DNA from: Flaccisagitta enflata
Taxonomy: Eukaryota > Chaetognatha > Sagittoidea > Aphragmophora
DNA: 64,000 nucleotides
Assembly: GCA_965153355.1 (NCBI GenBank)
Contig: OZ231127.1
Span: 13,702,001 to 13,766,000, forward strand
Reading direction: 5' to 3'
Positions 26,061-37,142 of this stretch are shown here, one piece after another (the stretch's first letter is position 1; each line of letters opens with the position of its first letter). Position numbers and translations under genes: made by a program. The notes under the pieces are model-generated. The model had not been told where the DNA came from and made no database searches. It worked only from the letters and a program-made list of their open reading frames with translations.

Positions 26061-26605
26061 CGATATCACACACACCGAAGTCGCGTGCCGGTGGGCAGAG
26101 GCAGTGATAAAATGCTTACCAAGCTTTTGGGCAGGAGCAGTAAGGAAATAACCATCCATAAATGCTGAAAAAGCAAAGTGCAACCTTCCGACCAACCAAC
26201 CGACCAACAATCATTGCGGGTTATAAAGTCGCGTGCAATGTATCCTCCTGAAGAAGCTTGAAGAATGTAGAAGACTTAGTATCGGCGGACAAATAAACAA
26301 GAACGGGGACAAGATCAAAAGGCAGACGTAAGCGCGTGGGCAGGGCTGGGGATGCTCTGAAATCAACATTTTGGCCAATTTCACGTCATTCAAAAACAAG
26401 GCCAACACCTTACAGTCGCTTGCGGTTGTTAAGACTAAATGTAAATTGTCTTGATATAACTTAAAATGACTAAAAATGACGTAAAACGACGTAAAACGAC
26501 AAAAAAGAAAAAAAAAGCTAAGCGTGATGGACAGACCAATGGACGGACGGACGGACCAACCGACAGACTGACGGAAAGAGCGGGTCATAGAGTTGCGTTA
26601 CTTAC
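26061..26605 (+). repeat. Two adjacent family-1 copies
   Basis: Copy one (26061-26236) has GTCGCGTGCCGGTGGGCAG and ends GCGGGTTATAAAGTCGCGTGC. Copy two (26395-26600) starts AACAAGGCCAACACC, has an AAAATGACTTAAA-type body and (GACG)n, and ends GCGGGTCATAGAGTTGCG. They represent two body subtypes of the same family. Confidence 0.7.
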
Positions 26606-26792
26606 ATGCAAGCCTCCTGATGGACCGACCAACAGACATACCTAATAAAGCTTATCAAGTGACAAAATAGACTCATGGGGTAAGGTGATCGTTCGGTGTT
26701 GGGTGCGTTCCTACTCTTAGAGATGCAATTATTAATAAAAGGAAGTATAGAAAGCAAATAAGAAAAAGAAAAAAAAAACAATAGTCAAAAAA

Positions 26793-27290
26793 CTGTTAGA
26801 TGGTCAGCGGTACCCGTTGCCCCTATGTGAGTGTATGTGGGTGTGAGGTGGTAAAAGGGGCAGCGGCCCTGAAGGGGCCGATGACCTATGCTGTTTTTAT
26901 TTAAGCCTCAAGGCTGAAATTAGGGCCTGGAGGCTGGAATTGACGCCTTGAGGCTGGGATTTGAGCCTCAAGGCTGGGATTTGAGCCTCGAGGCTGGGAT
27001 TTGACCCTCGAGGCTTGGATTTGAACTTCAAGGCTAGGATTTGAACCTTGAGACTAGGATTTGGGCCTGAGACTGGGATTTGAGTGTCGGGGTTTGGATT
27101 TGAGCCTCGAGGCTGGAATTCGAGCCTCGAGACCGAGATTTGAGCCTAGAGGCTAGGATTTGGGCCTTGAGACTAGGATTTGGGCCTCGAGAGTAGGATT
27201 TGGACCTCAAGGGGAGGGGGGGGACGGAGGAGAGGAAAAAGAAGAAGAAGAAGAAGGAGAAATTTCCCCTTTGTGTGAAAGCATAGGTCA
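26793..27290 (+). repeat. Family-2 dispersed repeat, near-complete copy
   Basis: Starts GTTAGATGGTCAGCGGTACC, then GGGGCAGCGGCCCTGAAGGGGCCGATGACCTATGCT (hairpin core, written here only as motif). Next come about 15 units of GGGATTTGAGCCTCGAGGCT, a G-run, and GAAGAAGAAGGAGAAATTTCCCC, ending GTGTGAAAGCATAGGTC. Inverted GACCTATGCT and AGCATAGGTC flank the minisatellite. Confidence 0.82.
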
Positions 27291-27640
27291 AAAACAAAAA
27301 CAAAAGCTTATCGATTACAAGGGACACCTGCGCCATTGATACAGTAGACTCCATCTTGAGCAAGACTGTTATAAACAAGATCACATAAGTTAGACAGTAT
27401 AAAGTAAGACCATATAAGGCGAGACCGGCCTATTATGCTATGTTTTGGAGCCAGCGTTATTTACAGCTACACGTACTTTTTGCAAGTGGCAAAATAATGA
27501 AAGGAAGTAGATGTTGAATCGAAACATAGCAAACATTGCAAAGGCAATAAAAAGGAAAAATATCTAGATCTCTCAAATATCATCAATCACAGAGTGACAA
27601 GCACAAAACAGACATAAATGTATGGACGCACACGCCCTTA
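27291..27640. other. Unique sequence, no feature seen
   Basis: AT-rich with no supported gene. Confidence 0.35.
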
Positions 27641-27957
<317 letters not shown>

Positions 27958-28011
27958 TGTACATTACCAGACGAGTATCGATTTGAGACTGGTACAGTGT
28001 GCACCCGGCGC

Positions 28012-30935
28012 TCGGGTGTGTCAAAATTTAAAAAACTTTTTTGATCAGATCGTCATCATCAAGGCATGTAGGGACACTGATTCTAAGGTACTTACCATTT
28101 TTGTTTTTCTTAATTTCATTCATCTTTCGTTTTTTTCAAATCTCTATTTAGCCCCTAATTTGTATATTGTAGTGCAGCTGGTTTTGCACCGGGATTCTTG
28201 ATCATAAGAATAAAAATCAGAACCCATTTCTTATCTTATTCTTTAATCTAAAAAGAATTGGTCAAAATATCTTACTTTTCATAAGAAGAAATAGTAACAA
28301 AAAAAATATAATTTTTTAAATGATATATCAGTCTCATTTTCAACAAAACTGGAAAGAGTCGCTAAAAGTATATATATTTTTGACAATCTTTACTTGCGCT
28401 AAAAAAACGGAAGATGATTGAAATTGAAAAAAATAAAAATGATAAGTGTCTTGTAATTAGTGTCTTCACATTCCCTGATGATGATGAGCTGATCAAAAGA
28501 CCTTTTATATATTAGATAGCAGACTCTGCCCCAAATTCAATCTGACAACCCCAGCCCGATGGTTTTTGCATTCCATATAGTCAAATAGAGGGCCCAGGGC
28601 CAATGAATGGGTTTTTGAAAGGATTTTGCAACTAGCTCTTTTCAAATTTTGATGTGCATAAAGTGGTGGCTGAAGTACAAATCTTGTTTTTAGGTCATTT
28701 CAATCTCAAAATTGGGTTACTTGGCCTGAGAAAAAAGACCCAAAATCCATGAGATTCTAAAACTAGAGCCCAAGAGCTAACCAGTGGTGCAATCCGCATG
28801 TTTCTATCTTCAATTGTTAAGATTTGAGAGCATTTCAAAGACGAGGCTCATGGAGGTGAAATTGCAGAATTTTGACATTTTTCACAGATTTCAACATATT
28901 TTGGCTTTGGATAGACCAATTTGCATAAAATTGGTGACCAAATTAAAGAGTTTTTCCTGCTCTAGCTGATGGTAAATGAATTTTTGATCGATATGACTCC
29001 AAATTTTTTATATTGACTGTAGAAGCAGGTGTAAAAAAGTCAATTTTTTTGGAAAATTTGTTTACTTTGGACAAAAAATTCACCCGCCTCTAATTTGAAA
29101 AATGACCTAAAATCCATGAGCAAAATAAACTACTGCTCAAGTGCTAACTAGTGGTGCAATCGGCATGTAGCTAAGCTGTGGCATTTAGATTTTACAGAAC
29201 TTCAAAGATGAAAGGTTAAGTCAAAATGGCGATTTTTGGTTATTTTGGCCATTTTGGCCTCAAAATCGGGCACCTTTGGCTTGGAAATCAAAATAAAAAT
29301 CCATGAGATTATAAAACTAGAGCTCAAGAGCTAACCAGTGGTGCAATCCGCATGTTTCTATCTTCATTTGTTAAGATTTGAGAGCATTTCAAAGATGAGG
29401 CTTATGGAGGTAAAATTGCAGCCTCAATTTCAGTGGCAATTTTGACATTTTTCACAGATTTCAACATATTTTGGCTTTGGATAGACCAATTTGCATGAAA
29501 TTGGTGACCAAACTAAAAGAGTTTTTCTTGCTCTAGCTGATGGTAAATGAATTTTTGATTGATATGACTCCAAATTTTTTTTATTGACTGTAGAAGCAGG
29601 TGTAAAAAAGTCAATCTTTTTGGAAAATTTGTCAACTTTGGACAAAAAAATCACCCGCCTCTAATTTGAAAAATGACCTAAAATCCATGAGCAAAATAAA
29701 CTACTGTTCAAGTGCTAACTAGTAGTTCAATCGGCATGTAGCTAAGCTGTGGCATTTAGTTTTTATGGAACTTCAAAGATCAAAGGTTAAGTCAAAATGG
29801 CGATTTTTGGTTATTTTGGCCTTTTTGGCCTCAAAATTGGGCGCCTTTGGCTTGAAAATCAAAATAAAAATCCATAAGATTATAAAACTAGAGCTCAAGA
29901 GCTAACCAGTGGTGTAATCCGCATGTTTCTATCTTCATTTGTTAAGATTTGAGAGCATTTCAAAGATGAGGCTCATGGAGGAAAAATTGCAGCCTCAATT
30001 TCAGTGGTTGTTTTTTTATCAATTTAGATGAAATTCGTGAGGAAATGAAAGATTTTTTTCTGCTCTTTAAAATGCTGCCAAGCGCATTGTGCCAACTTTA
30101 TTCGATTAGACGCAGTAGGCTTTCAAATTGAGGGGTTATTTGCGGGTTTTTTATCTTATTTTCTCAAAATAACCAAAAATCGCCATTTTGGCTTAACCTT
30201 TGATCTTTGAAGTACTGTAAAATCTAAATACCACAGCTTAGCTACTTGCCGATTGCACCACTAGTTAGCACTTGAGCAGTAGTTTATTTTGCTCATGGAT
30301 TTTAGGTCATTTTTCAAATTAGAGGCAGGTGAATTTTTTGTCCAAAGTTGACAAATTTTCCAAAAAAATCGACTTTTTTACACCTGCTTCTACAGTCAAT
30401 AAAAAAAATTTGGGGTCATATCGATCAAAAATTCATTTACCATCAGCTAGAGCAGGAAAAACTCTTTAATTTGGTCACCAATTTCATGCAAATTGGTTTA
30501 TCAAAAGCCAAAATATGTTGAAATCTGTGAAAAATGTCAAAATTGACACTGAAATTGAGGCTGCAATTTTACCTCCATGAGCCTCATCTTTGAAATGCTC
30601 TCAAATCTTAACAAATGAAGATACAAACATGCGGATTGCACCACTGGTTAGCTCTTGGGCTCTAGTTTTATAATCTCATGGATTTTGGGTCTTTTTTCTC
30701 AGGCCAAGTGACCCAATTTTGAGATTGAAATGACCTAAAAACAAGATTTGTGCTACAGCCACCATTTTATGCGCATCAAAATTTGAAAAGAGCTGGTTGC
30801 AAAATCCATTCAAAAACCCATTCATTGGCCCTGGGCCCTCTATTTGACTATATGGAATGCAAAAACCATCGGGCTGGGGTTGTCAGATTGAATTTGGGGC
30901 AGAGTCTGCTATCTATTATATATTGACACACCCGA
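28012..30935. mobile_element. 2.9-kb foldback DNA transposon, 13-bp TIRs, 9-bp TSD (MULE-like)
   Basis: The left end TCGGGTGTGTCAA (28012-28024) and right end TTGACACACCCGA (30923-30935) are perfect inverted repeats. They are flanked by the direct repeat ACCCGGCGC at 28003-28011 and 30936-30944. A 9-bp duplication is typical of Mutator-like elements; that class is inference. Inside, 28503-29300 and about 30150-30922 are long inverted arms (about 94% by eye, anchored on GCAGACTCTGCCCCAAATTC). The left side additionally holds direct copies of about 560 bp (CTAGAGCTCAAGAGCTAACC at 28761, 29314, 29887). The outer left 480 bp has no counterpart on the right. No transposase ORF is present, so it is non-autonomous. 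Confidence 0.82.
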
Positions 30936-30944
30936 ACCCGGCGC

Positions 30945-31036
30945 TGATACAAAAGTCGCGCAGTAACATGATGCTTTTGTCGACACCTGATTTGGCTGAC
31001 GCCTTTGATGCTCTGGGCGTGAATTCTATCGACTGC

Positions 31037-31125
<89 letters not shown>

Positions 31126-31200
31126 CTGACAAAAATTGAGACAAATAAGAGAACAATAACGAGACAGGACGACAGAGAAACAGAGAGACAAACACACGGA
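30945..31200. repeat. Unique strip and (GA)n microsatellite
   Basis: GC-balanced sequence to 31038 continues the DNA on the far side of the foldback insertion (27960-28011). Then (GA)n runs to about 31125. Confidence 0.7.
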
Positions 31201-31927
31201 CGGACAGAGGAAGAAAACTACAACTTTGGAAATTAGTTTATCGCATCACTTGAAGCCTCATATCTCCTTTACAAATCAAAGAATGTGAGAAAAATTGGTG
31301 AGATTTTGAAACGTCTTCGAATTATCTAGCAGTTGGCGCCAACCGTGTTATTGTGCATCTAACCGTTTATAAATTAGAGCTGAATGAAGTTAGGTACCTC
31401 TTTAGAAAAATGGCATAAAATGGCATTTTCAAAACGCGGTTCATTGAAGACGGCACGACCACTCATCTGGCTGTTTCATCAAAGCAATGCTATTAAAGGC
31501 ACAGTGTTAAAGCTCAAACACTTCTCCAGTTGGCCTAAGAACAGCCCAGAGGGCTTTTCACACGAAACCCTTAAGTGACCCTTAAGTGACCCTTAAGTGA
31601 CCCTAATCGAATCTCTATGCTCCCGATTAAAGCAATGGCAAAGTTGAAAATGTGCAATATGGATGGCAGGACTAAGAAGAATCGCGCTAAAGTTTGGAGG
31701 AAGATCACGCTATCATACGTTCAGTCGCAGTACGAAAGCATGCATGAGAGTGTTTGGAAAGGCCAGGGAGGGCGAGACCAAGTATCAAGATTGTTATGGG
31801 CAGGTTAATTGTATTATCTTGTCCATAAAACGCCCCTTAATCAATATTCAATAATGCGATAAACTTTTTTCCAAGCTAGTATAGAAAGAAATACAGACAG
31901 ACAAAAAAAGATACGCAAAACAGATAA
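31201..31927. other. Unique sequence, no supported gene
   Basis: Contains a triplicated CCCTTAAGTGA (31568-31602). Two overlapping 63-codon ORFs show no domain. Confidence 0.4.
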
Positions 31928-33300
31928 AACAAGGCCGAATACACAACCGATCGGTTGCGATCATGCTCAAAAAATACTTTTTCTACGCGTTTGTATCCCC
32001 GATTCACGAAAGGATCTAACTCCCTCCACTGTAATGATCCAGCCGCGGACGGTTAGGCAAGGGCGGAAAATCCTCATGAAGAACTTGGTGATGGACTGAT
32101 GGATGGACCGACCAACCGACAAGTAGTTTATACAGAGTCGCGTGCCCCTAACAAAAGAGATCAAAAGAAAAAACACACTAGACGCTTTGTATGTGGCAAG
32201 AGAGAGACAGGAGAGTCACATAAACGGTGAAGTTCTCACTTCACACGTCGTTGCTCTGTAGGCAAATTGATACAAAGCCAAGCGCAAAATGTAGTCTGTA
32301 ACAAGGAAAAAAAAAAGAATGGGGGAGGGATAGGGGGGGGGGGGAGATTATTTTAAACACATTTTATGGTGGTTGAGTTGAAATAACGCGGGGGAACGAA
32401 ACAAACCGACGGACAGACCCTCTAATATGATGACGATGACGCATCTAACATGACTCGACGAATGTTTGTTTCCCACTATTGAGTTGTGGAATGAGATGTC
32501 AAAAGTTGGAGAATGAAGACAACGTTTAAAGCGCCGTGACAGAGAATAACAACGCCGCAGTTGAAACGAACGACGAGGTTTTTTTTTGGGTCCATTTCAC
32601 CACTTTTGATTGCCTACCAAATAAACAAGGCCAACACCTATAAGTCGCGTGCGAGACTTACAGATTGACTTAAAATTACTTAGAATGACTTAAAATGACT
32701 TAGTATACTCTAAAATGACTTAAAATGACTTGAAGAAATAAAATTGATAAAAAAAGTCAAATGTGACCGACTGACCGACCGACGGACAAAGCGGAGTGTA
32801 GAGTCGCGTGCACGCGACTAAAAAAAGGCATTCTTACTTAAATTTTATTTCAATTATCACAATGACGTTCTGCCGAAATCTTGTTAGAATCAATTTTGCA
32901 ATTATATCATTGGAACATGGAAAGTGCTTGGAGCAAGATGTTTTCTGAAATAGTCATGGTGGCCAGCCCACTGACCATGAAGGATATGTCAATGAAATCC
33001 ATAAATCTGACTTTTTAGTTGCGGACACGCAACTCTATGAGAGGCTTTGTCTGTCCATCTGTTGATCTTTTGGTCTGTCTATGATGAATAAAATGACTAA
33101 ATTGTCCAAAGTGACTTAATGTAACTTAAGATGACATAATATGACCTAAAATGACTAAATAACTTAAAGTAATAACAAGGCCGGATACACGGCTACCCTA
33201 GTCGCGTGCGGGTGGGCAGGTGCGGTGCTGGAGAAGGTCACTGGGTCGTGTGGGCAGGAGCCATATGCTCAAAAAGCTCAAAAACGTCGAAAAAGTAATA
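31928..33300. repeat. Chain of family-1 repeats
   Basis: A degenerate plus copy lies at 31928-32153. A complete plus copy at 32624-32827 runs from AACAAGGCCAACACC to the palindrome at 32802-32819, with a body of GACTTAAAAT repeats. A minus copy at 33013-33172 (TTTTTAGTTGCGGACACGCAACTCTATGAGAGG) abuts a plus fragment at 33173-33300 (AACAAGGCCGGATACACGG). A G11 run sits at 32335-32345. The segment 32154-32623 is unique and featureless. Confidence 0.72.
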
Positions 33301-33310
33301 GTCGCAAAAG

Positions 33311-34052
33311 CGTTAGATGGTCAGCGGTACCCGTTGCCCCTATGTGAGTATATGTGAGTGTGTGATGGTGAGAGGGGCAGCGGCCCCGAAGGGGCCGATG
33401 ACCTATGCTTAGTAAGTTTTGAAGCTCTAGGATTGAATTTGAGCATCAACAATGGGATTTGAGCCTCAATGCTGTGATTCAAGCCATGAGGCTGTGATTA
33501 GAGCCTCAAGGCTGTGATTTGAGCCTTGAGGCTGTGATTTGAGCCTTAAGGTTGGAATTTGAGGCTTAAGGCTGTGATTTGAGGCTTTAGGCTAGGATTT
33601 TAGGCTTTAGGCTGGGATATGAGCCTTGAGGCTGGGATTTGAGTCTCTAGGCTGTGACTTGAGCCACAAGGCTGTTATTTGAGCCTCCAGGCTGTGACTT
33701 GAGGCTTTTGGCTAGGATTTGAGCCTTGATGCTGTGATTTGAGCCTCAAGGCTGGGATTCGAGACTTGAGGCTAGGATTTGAGCTTTGAGGCTTGTATGT
33801 GAGCCTCGAGGCTGGGATATAGGCCTTCAGACTGGGATTTAAGCTTCAAAGTTGGGATTTGAGCCTCAAGGTTGGGATTTCAGCCTTCAGGTTGGGATTT
33901 GAGCCTTGAGGCTGGGATTTGAGACTCAAGGCTAGGATTTGGGCTTTGAGGCTAGAATTTGGGCCTCGAGACTAGGATTTAGGCCCCAAGGCCAGGATAT
34001 GAGCTTCGGAGGGGGTGGACGGAGGAGAAGGACACTATTATAGGTTTTGTCA
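33311..34052 (+). repeat. Family-2 dispersed repeat with expanded minisatellite
   Basis: GTTAGATGGTCAGCGGTACC at the start, then the perfect hairpin CGGCCCCGAAGGGGCCG and ATGACCTATGCT. About 30 units of GGGATTTGAGCCTCAAGGCT follow, ending at GGAGGGGGTGGACGGAGGAG. Longer than the 26793 copy through more minisatellite units; the distal AGCATAGGTC end is missing. Confidence 0.82.
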
Positions 34053-35077
34053 TCTAAGGCAGCGACCCCCAAGTACAGTTGGTGTCATGAATTGGACTGA
34101 AAACAGTTTGTTGTGATCGATTATTGCTTCATGTAATGCAAAAAGTTTCCACAAAAAGTATAATCAGTGTTATGGACTCAAATAACCATTTCTAACTTTG
34201 GACATCCAGTCATTGTCCGACCTCCAAGACCTGGAAAAGTTGTGACGCCAACCGTCATGAGATATTTCACCATGCTGAATCCACTGGTGCATTTATTTTT
34301 CCGTTTGACTTTCATCTTCCTGCGCTTCAACTCGATCCATCTTTGTTGTCCTCCCACCCGGTCCGCCTGCTCCAGCCCGCCAAGATTTCCGTAGCAAGTT
34401 GTTTCCCATCCCCAAACGTTTAGAAATGTTTTACTTTTTTTTGCTTAAACTTGCTTTTGTTGAGTCACAAAAAATTCGAGTTTGTAGCTTGCTGTGAAAA
34501 TCGCTTCTTTTTGAAGTTTCAGAGGATGTTGATCAATTTGTGTAATCAGCTAATTCTTTATGTCATTTTTCTTTTCATAATCTTTTCCTCATCAGAGGAT
34601 TGAAAATCCGTAGCATCAAAGACCGAGTGGATGAATGTACTTAAAGAACTAATGTTACACAAGGCATTTAGACCGCCATTAACGGAACAGGGATCTTCAA
34701 TTGCGGAACAGGGTTAATTATTTTACAGACCCGCTGATTTTGTTTTCCTTCCGAGCAGCAGGAACTATCTGCCATAATCTTCAGACTGCCCTGGCTGACT
34801 ATCTACCTACCATATTACTCCTGATTAGCGCCATTTTAGCCTCCTGATTAGCGCAATTTTAGCCTCCTTATTAGCGCCCCCTCAAGCACTATTCATTGCA
34901 CTTTTTTTTAAAAAGAAATGAAAAAATTTGAGTGAAGAGAGAAAGATTAAAAATACACAAATAACTGTAATCTTTTTAGTTTCTTTATTCTATTTTTTAT
35001 CAAAATGCTTATGAATATAAAAAACTAACTTGTTTTATATAAAAATGCTTATAAATCTAAAAAAATTCTCTGCCTGT
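34053..35077. other. Unique AT-rich flank of the giant LTR element
   Basis: TGATTAGCGCCATTTTAGCC is repeated three times near 34813-34880. A 75-codon ORF at 34167-34394 has no recognised domain. Nothing else is supported. Confidence 0.4.
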
Positions 35078-35227
35078 GAAGGGTTAGGCACCCGCCTTAT
35101 TCAGCCCTTATCCACCCCTCTAACCTCAGATATTTCTTACGTATTCATTTATCATTTCTACGGGTCCATTATTTTAGTATCTCACCCACAATCATTCTAT
35201 GCAACCACATTCAAGATCTGCTGGCAT

Positions 35228-35235
35228 TATAAATA
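35228..35235 (+). promoter_or_regulatory. LTR TATA box
   Basis: TATAAATA about 25 bp upstream of the poly(A) hairpin; the 3' LTR copy is at 54205-54212. Confidence 0.6.
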
Positions 35236-35249
35236 ACAAGCCCAGCCCA

Positions 35250-35289
35250 ATTCTTCAGATCCGAGAATAAAGTCAAGAATCTGAAGAAT
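35250..35289 (+). promoter_or_regulatory. Poly(A)-signal hairpin in R
   Basis: ATTCTTCAGAT (35250-35260) and ATCTGAAGAAT (35279-35289) form a perfect 11-bp stem. The 18-nt loop contains AATAAA (35266-35271). The arrangement resembles the poly(A) hairpin of retroviral R regions, where structure can mask the signal at the 5' end. Confidence 0.6.
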
Positions 35290-35306
35290 TGATCTTTTTA
35301 TTTCAG

Positions 35307-35425
35307 GTAAGCGTCAGTACAGTGAGACCTCATTCTATCGCATTTCACCCATATTTACTGTAGCCTTTATTATTGAGATCTGAGAATAAAGTCAAGAATC
35401 TGAAGAATTGATCTTTTTATTTCAG
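35307..35425 (+). promoter_or_regulatory. Intron-like segment inside the LTR
   Basis: TTTCAG|GTAAGC at 35306/35307 is a donor-like site; TCTTTTTATTTCAG ending at 35425 is an acceptor-like site. Each is part of a duplicated ~48-bp block, so the acceptor-like sequence occurs twice and the donor-like one once. Splicing is possible but unproven. Confidence 0.35.
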
Positions 35426-35458
35426 TATTGGATTGGTCCAAGCGGACCATTCCATACG

Positions 35459-35476
35459 TGGTGGACCGCGTTTAGG
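35459..35476 (+). other. Candidate primer-binding site
   Basis: TGGTGGACCGCGTTTAGG begins with the TGG expected opposite a tRNA CCA end and abuts the 5' LTR. The first seven bases would fit a tRNA ending TCCACCA (as many tRNA-Ala do); complementarity beyond that was not established. Confidence 0.45.
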
Positions 35477-35715
35477 AATTCCCACCGACGTCTCCTAGCC
35501 TTTATCGGCAACAACACGACTACCAATCTCCGACGTTGAAAAAAGAGCAACGTTACGGAAAACAAGACAAAACAAAACAAAACGAAACAAAAACAAAACA
35601 AAAACAAAACGAACGCCGACGAGCGAAGAACAAAAACAAAACAACAAACAAAAACAAAAAACAAACAAAACAAGCAAAACGAGCGAAAGAAACAACAACA
35701 ACGACAACAACAACG

Positions 35716-35769
<54 letters not shown>

Positions 35770-35848
35770 CCATTGACAATCATCGAAGGTACCATTTGCC
35801 GCCTGGATGTTGGATATTTGGATCCTCTGATTGTTATTACAAAAAAGA
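35477..35848 (+). other. Leader with AAAAC- and AAC-rich repeats
   Basis: AAACAAAAC and AACGAAAC motifs at 35555-35690 are followed by (AAC)n at 35693-35768. Strong A richness suggests an unstructured leader. ORFs of poly-Thr, poly-Cys or poly-Val are artefacts. Confidence 0.75.
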
Positions 35849-36547
35849 ATGATGTCAACGATCACCGTGTCTACTGATGATTTAATGGCCGAGGTGGCTG
35901 AATTATCTCAAAAATTGACTGAATTGAAGCCTGGAGTCGCCGCTGAACAAGTATGCGGTAAATGTTGGTATCCAGCAAGTGAACACAGAAACAGGTCAGT
36001 CAAGGGCTGTAAGTCTAAACAGAAAAAAGGAGTAGAAGAATTCACGAGATGGCTTCTTGGCCAACGTAACCACTTAGTTGAGATGATTAAGGCCGCAAAG
36101 GGCAAACAGTTACATGACGATGAAATTCAGCAGCTGAGAGCTACAGTGAAGTATCAAAATGAAGAGATGGAAGCAGCAAAGCAAAAGATAGGTCGATTGA
36201 CAGCAACAAAGGAAGTGCTCCAACAGCTAATAAGAAGCACGAATAACGCGTTCAGAGTGTTCTCTACAGGGGGATCGATAGATGAAATGAGAGTGTTGTT
36301 TGAAAGGGCCGATGAGCTCATGGCCGATTTGAACATAGATGTAAAAGGCAAATCTAGCTCATCAGAGGATGACGATGACGATGACCCCGGTGATATAGAG
36401 GATACGGGTGGTCATTGGGACCACTCTGCCGAGTTGACATGGCCTACCAGTACTAATATTGGCCCAGCGATGATTAATGCCCAATACCCCAGCCCAAGCT
36501 CAGGTACACAGGGTGCCACGTCTCACCATATGACACGGTTTTTTTAA
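35849..36547 (+). CDS. Giant element ORF A: coiled-coil protein with Cys/His cluster
   Basis: From the ATG pair at 35849/35852 (an upstream TTG would extend it by six codons) to TAA, about 232 codons. Visible features are an N-terminal heptad-like segment, a CGKCWYP...H...GC cluster that could bind zinc, and a central region rich in Gln, Glu and Lys predicted as coiled coil (HDDEIQQLRATVKYQNEE). An acidic SSSSEDDDDDD stretch precedes a Pro/Ser-rich tail. No catalytic motif is seen. It lies between the leader and gag, where retroelements normally have nothing, so it may be an accessory or second structural protein. Function unknown. Confidence 0.7.
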   Translation: MMSTITVSTDDLMAEVAELSQKLTELKPGVAAEQVCGKCWYPASEHRNRSVKGCKSKQKKGVEEFTRWLLGQRNHLVEMIKAAKGKQLHDDEIQQLRATVKYQNEEMEAAKQKIGRLTATKEVLQQLIRSTNNAFRVFSTGGSIDEMRVLFERADELMADLNIDVKGKSSSSEDDDDDDPGDIEDTGGHWDHSAELTWPTSTNIGPAMINAQYPSPSSGTQGATSHHMTRFF

Positions 36548-37142
36548 ATATGAGATTTTCACTGCCACAGCCATTTTTTCACTATGTGGATAAATCGATC
36601 AGACGCCTTCATTGATCTACCCAGAACATGTGGATGTGTAGTTTGGTTGAGAATTTGCATGGAAATATCATAGGGATGACGTTTATAGTGTAAACAGTAT
36701 GGATATGTGGGTAAAAATACCACTTTTTATTAAGAAAATTCTTTTTATCACTTGACAAGCCTCACGAAAAATTCTTAATTTGCATAGAAAATGACTTATT
36801 CAAAAAACTAAAAACATGGCTCTCGTCCAAAAACACATAAGAAAAGAGCCATGTTCTTGGAAATGCAAAATGTTTCATTTGGAAGCAGATTAAGAATTTT
36901 TCGCGGAACCTCATGACAATTTTCATCACTCATTTTTCAGTAAATCGATTTCCTATTCCCTTTTTTTTCCCAATAAGTTGTTCATAAAATGTATCTCTGC
37001 CACAAATCTGGACTGGAAGAGTACATTGATGTGATTACTGCACATTATCAGCAGAGCAAGGCAATACTGTAAAGAAAAATCCCATAAGTAGTGCAAAAAT
37101 ATAACTGGCGAAAATATCCCACGATCGCGCCCAGCGTGTCAT
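36548..37142 (+). other. Spacer between ORF A and gag
   Basis: AT-rich. It holds a pair of inverted segments: CACGAAAAATTCTTAATTTGC near 36762 and GATTAAGAATTTTTCGCGG near 36888. These could form a large hairpin upstream of gag, possibly a structural or packaging element (inference). Confidence 0.4.

Larger units (their letters stand above)
35082..35458 (+). repeat. 5' LTR of giant element
   Basis: It contains a TATA box (TATAAATA, 35228-35235). A ~48-bp segment with AATAAA and ending TTTTTATTTCAG is present twice, at about 35259-35306 and 35378-35425, exactly 119 bp apart. GTAAGC follows the first copy. U3 is probably 35082-35255 and R starts near 35256, inferred from the TATA position. Confidence 0.88.

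Noticed and set aside
30857-31129. Coding-like open stretch flanking the 28-31 kb transposon (ALIQKSRSN...PDLADAFDALG)
   Set aside because: Short, runs into (GA)n, no donor site, and the frame across the empty site meets a stop immediately upstream.
34167-34394. 75-codon ORF near the 5' LTR
   Set aside because: No splice context or domain; not distinguishable from chance.
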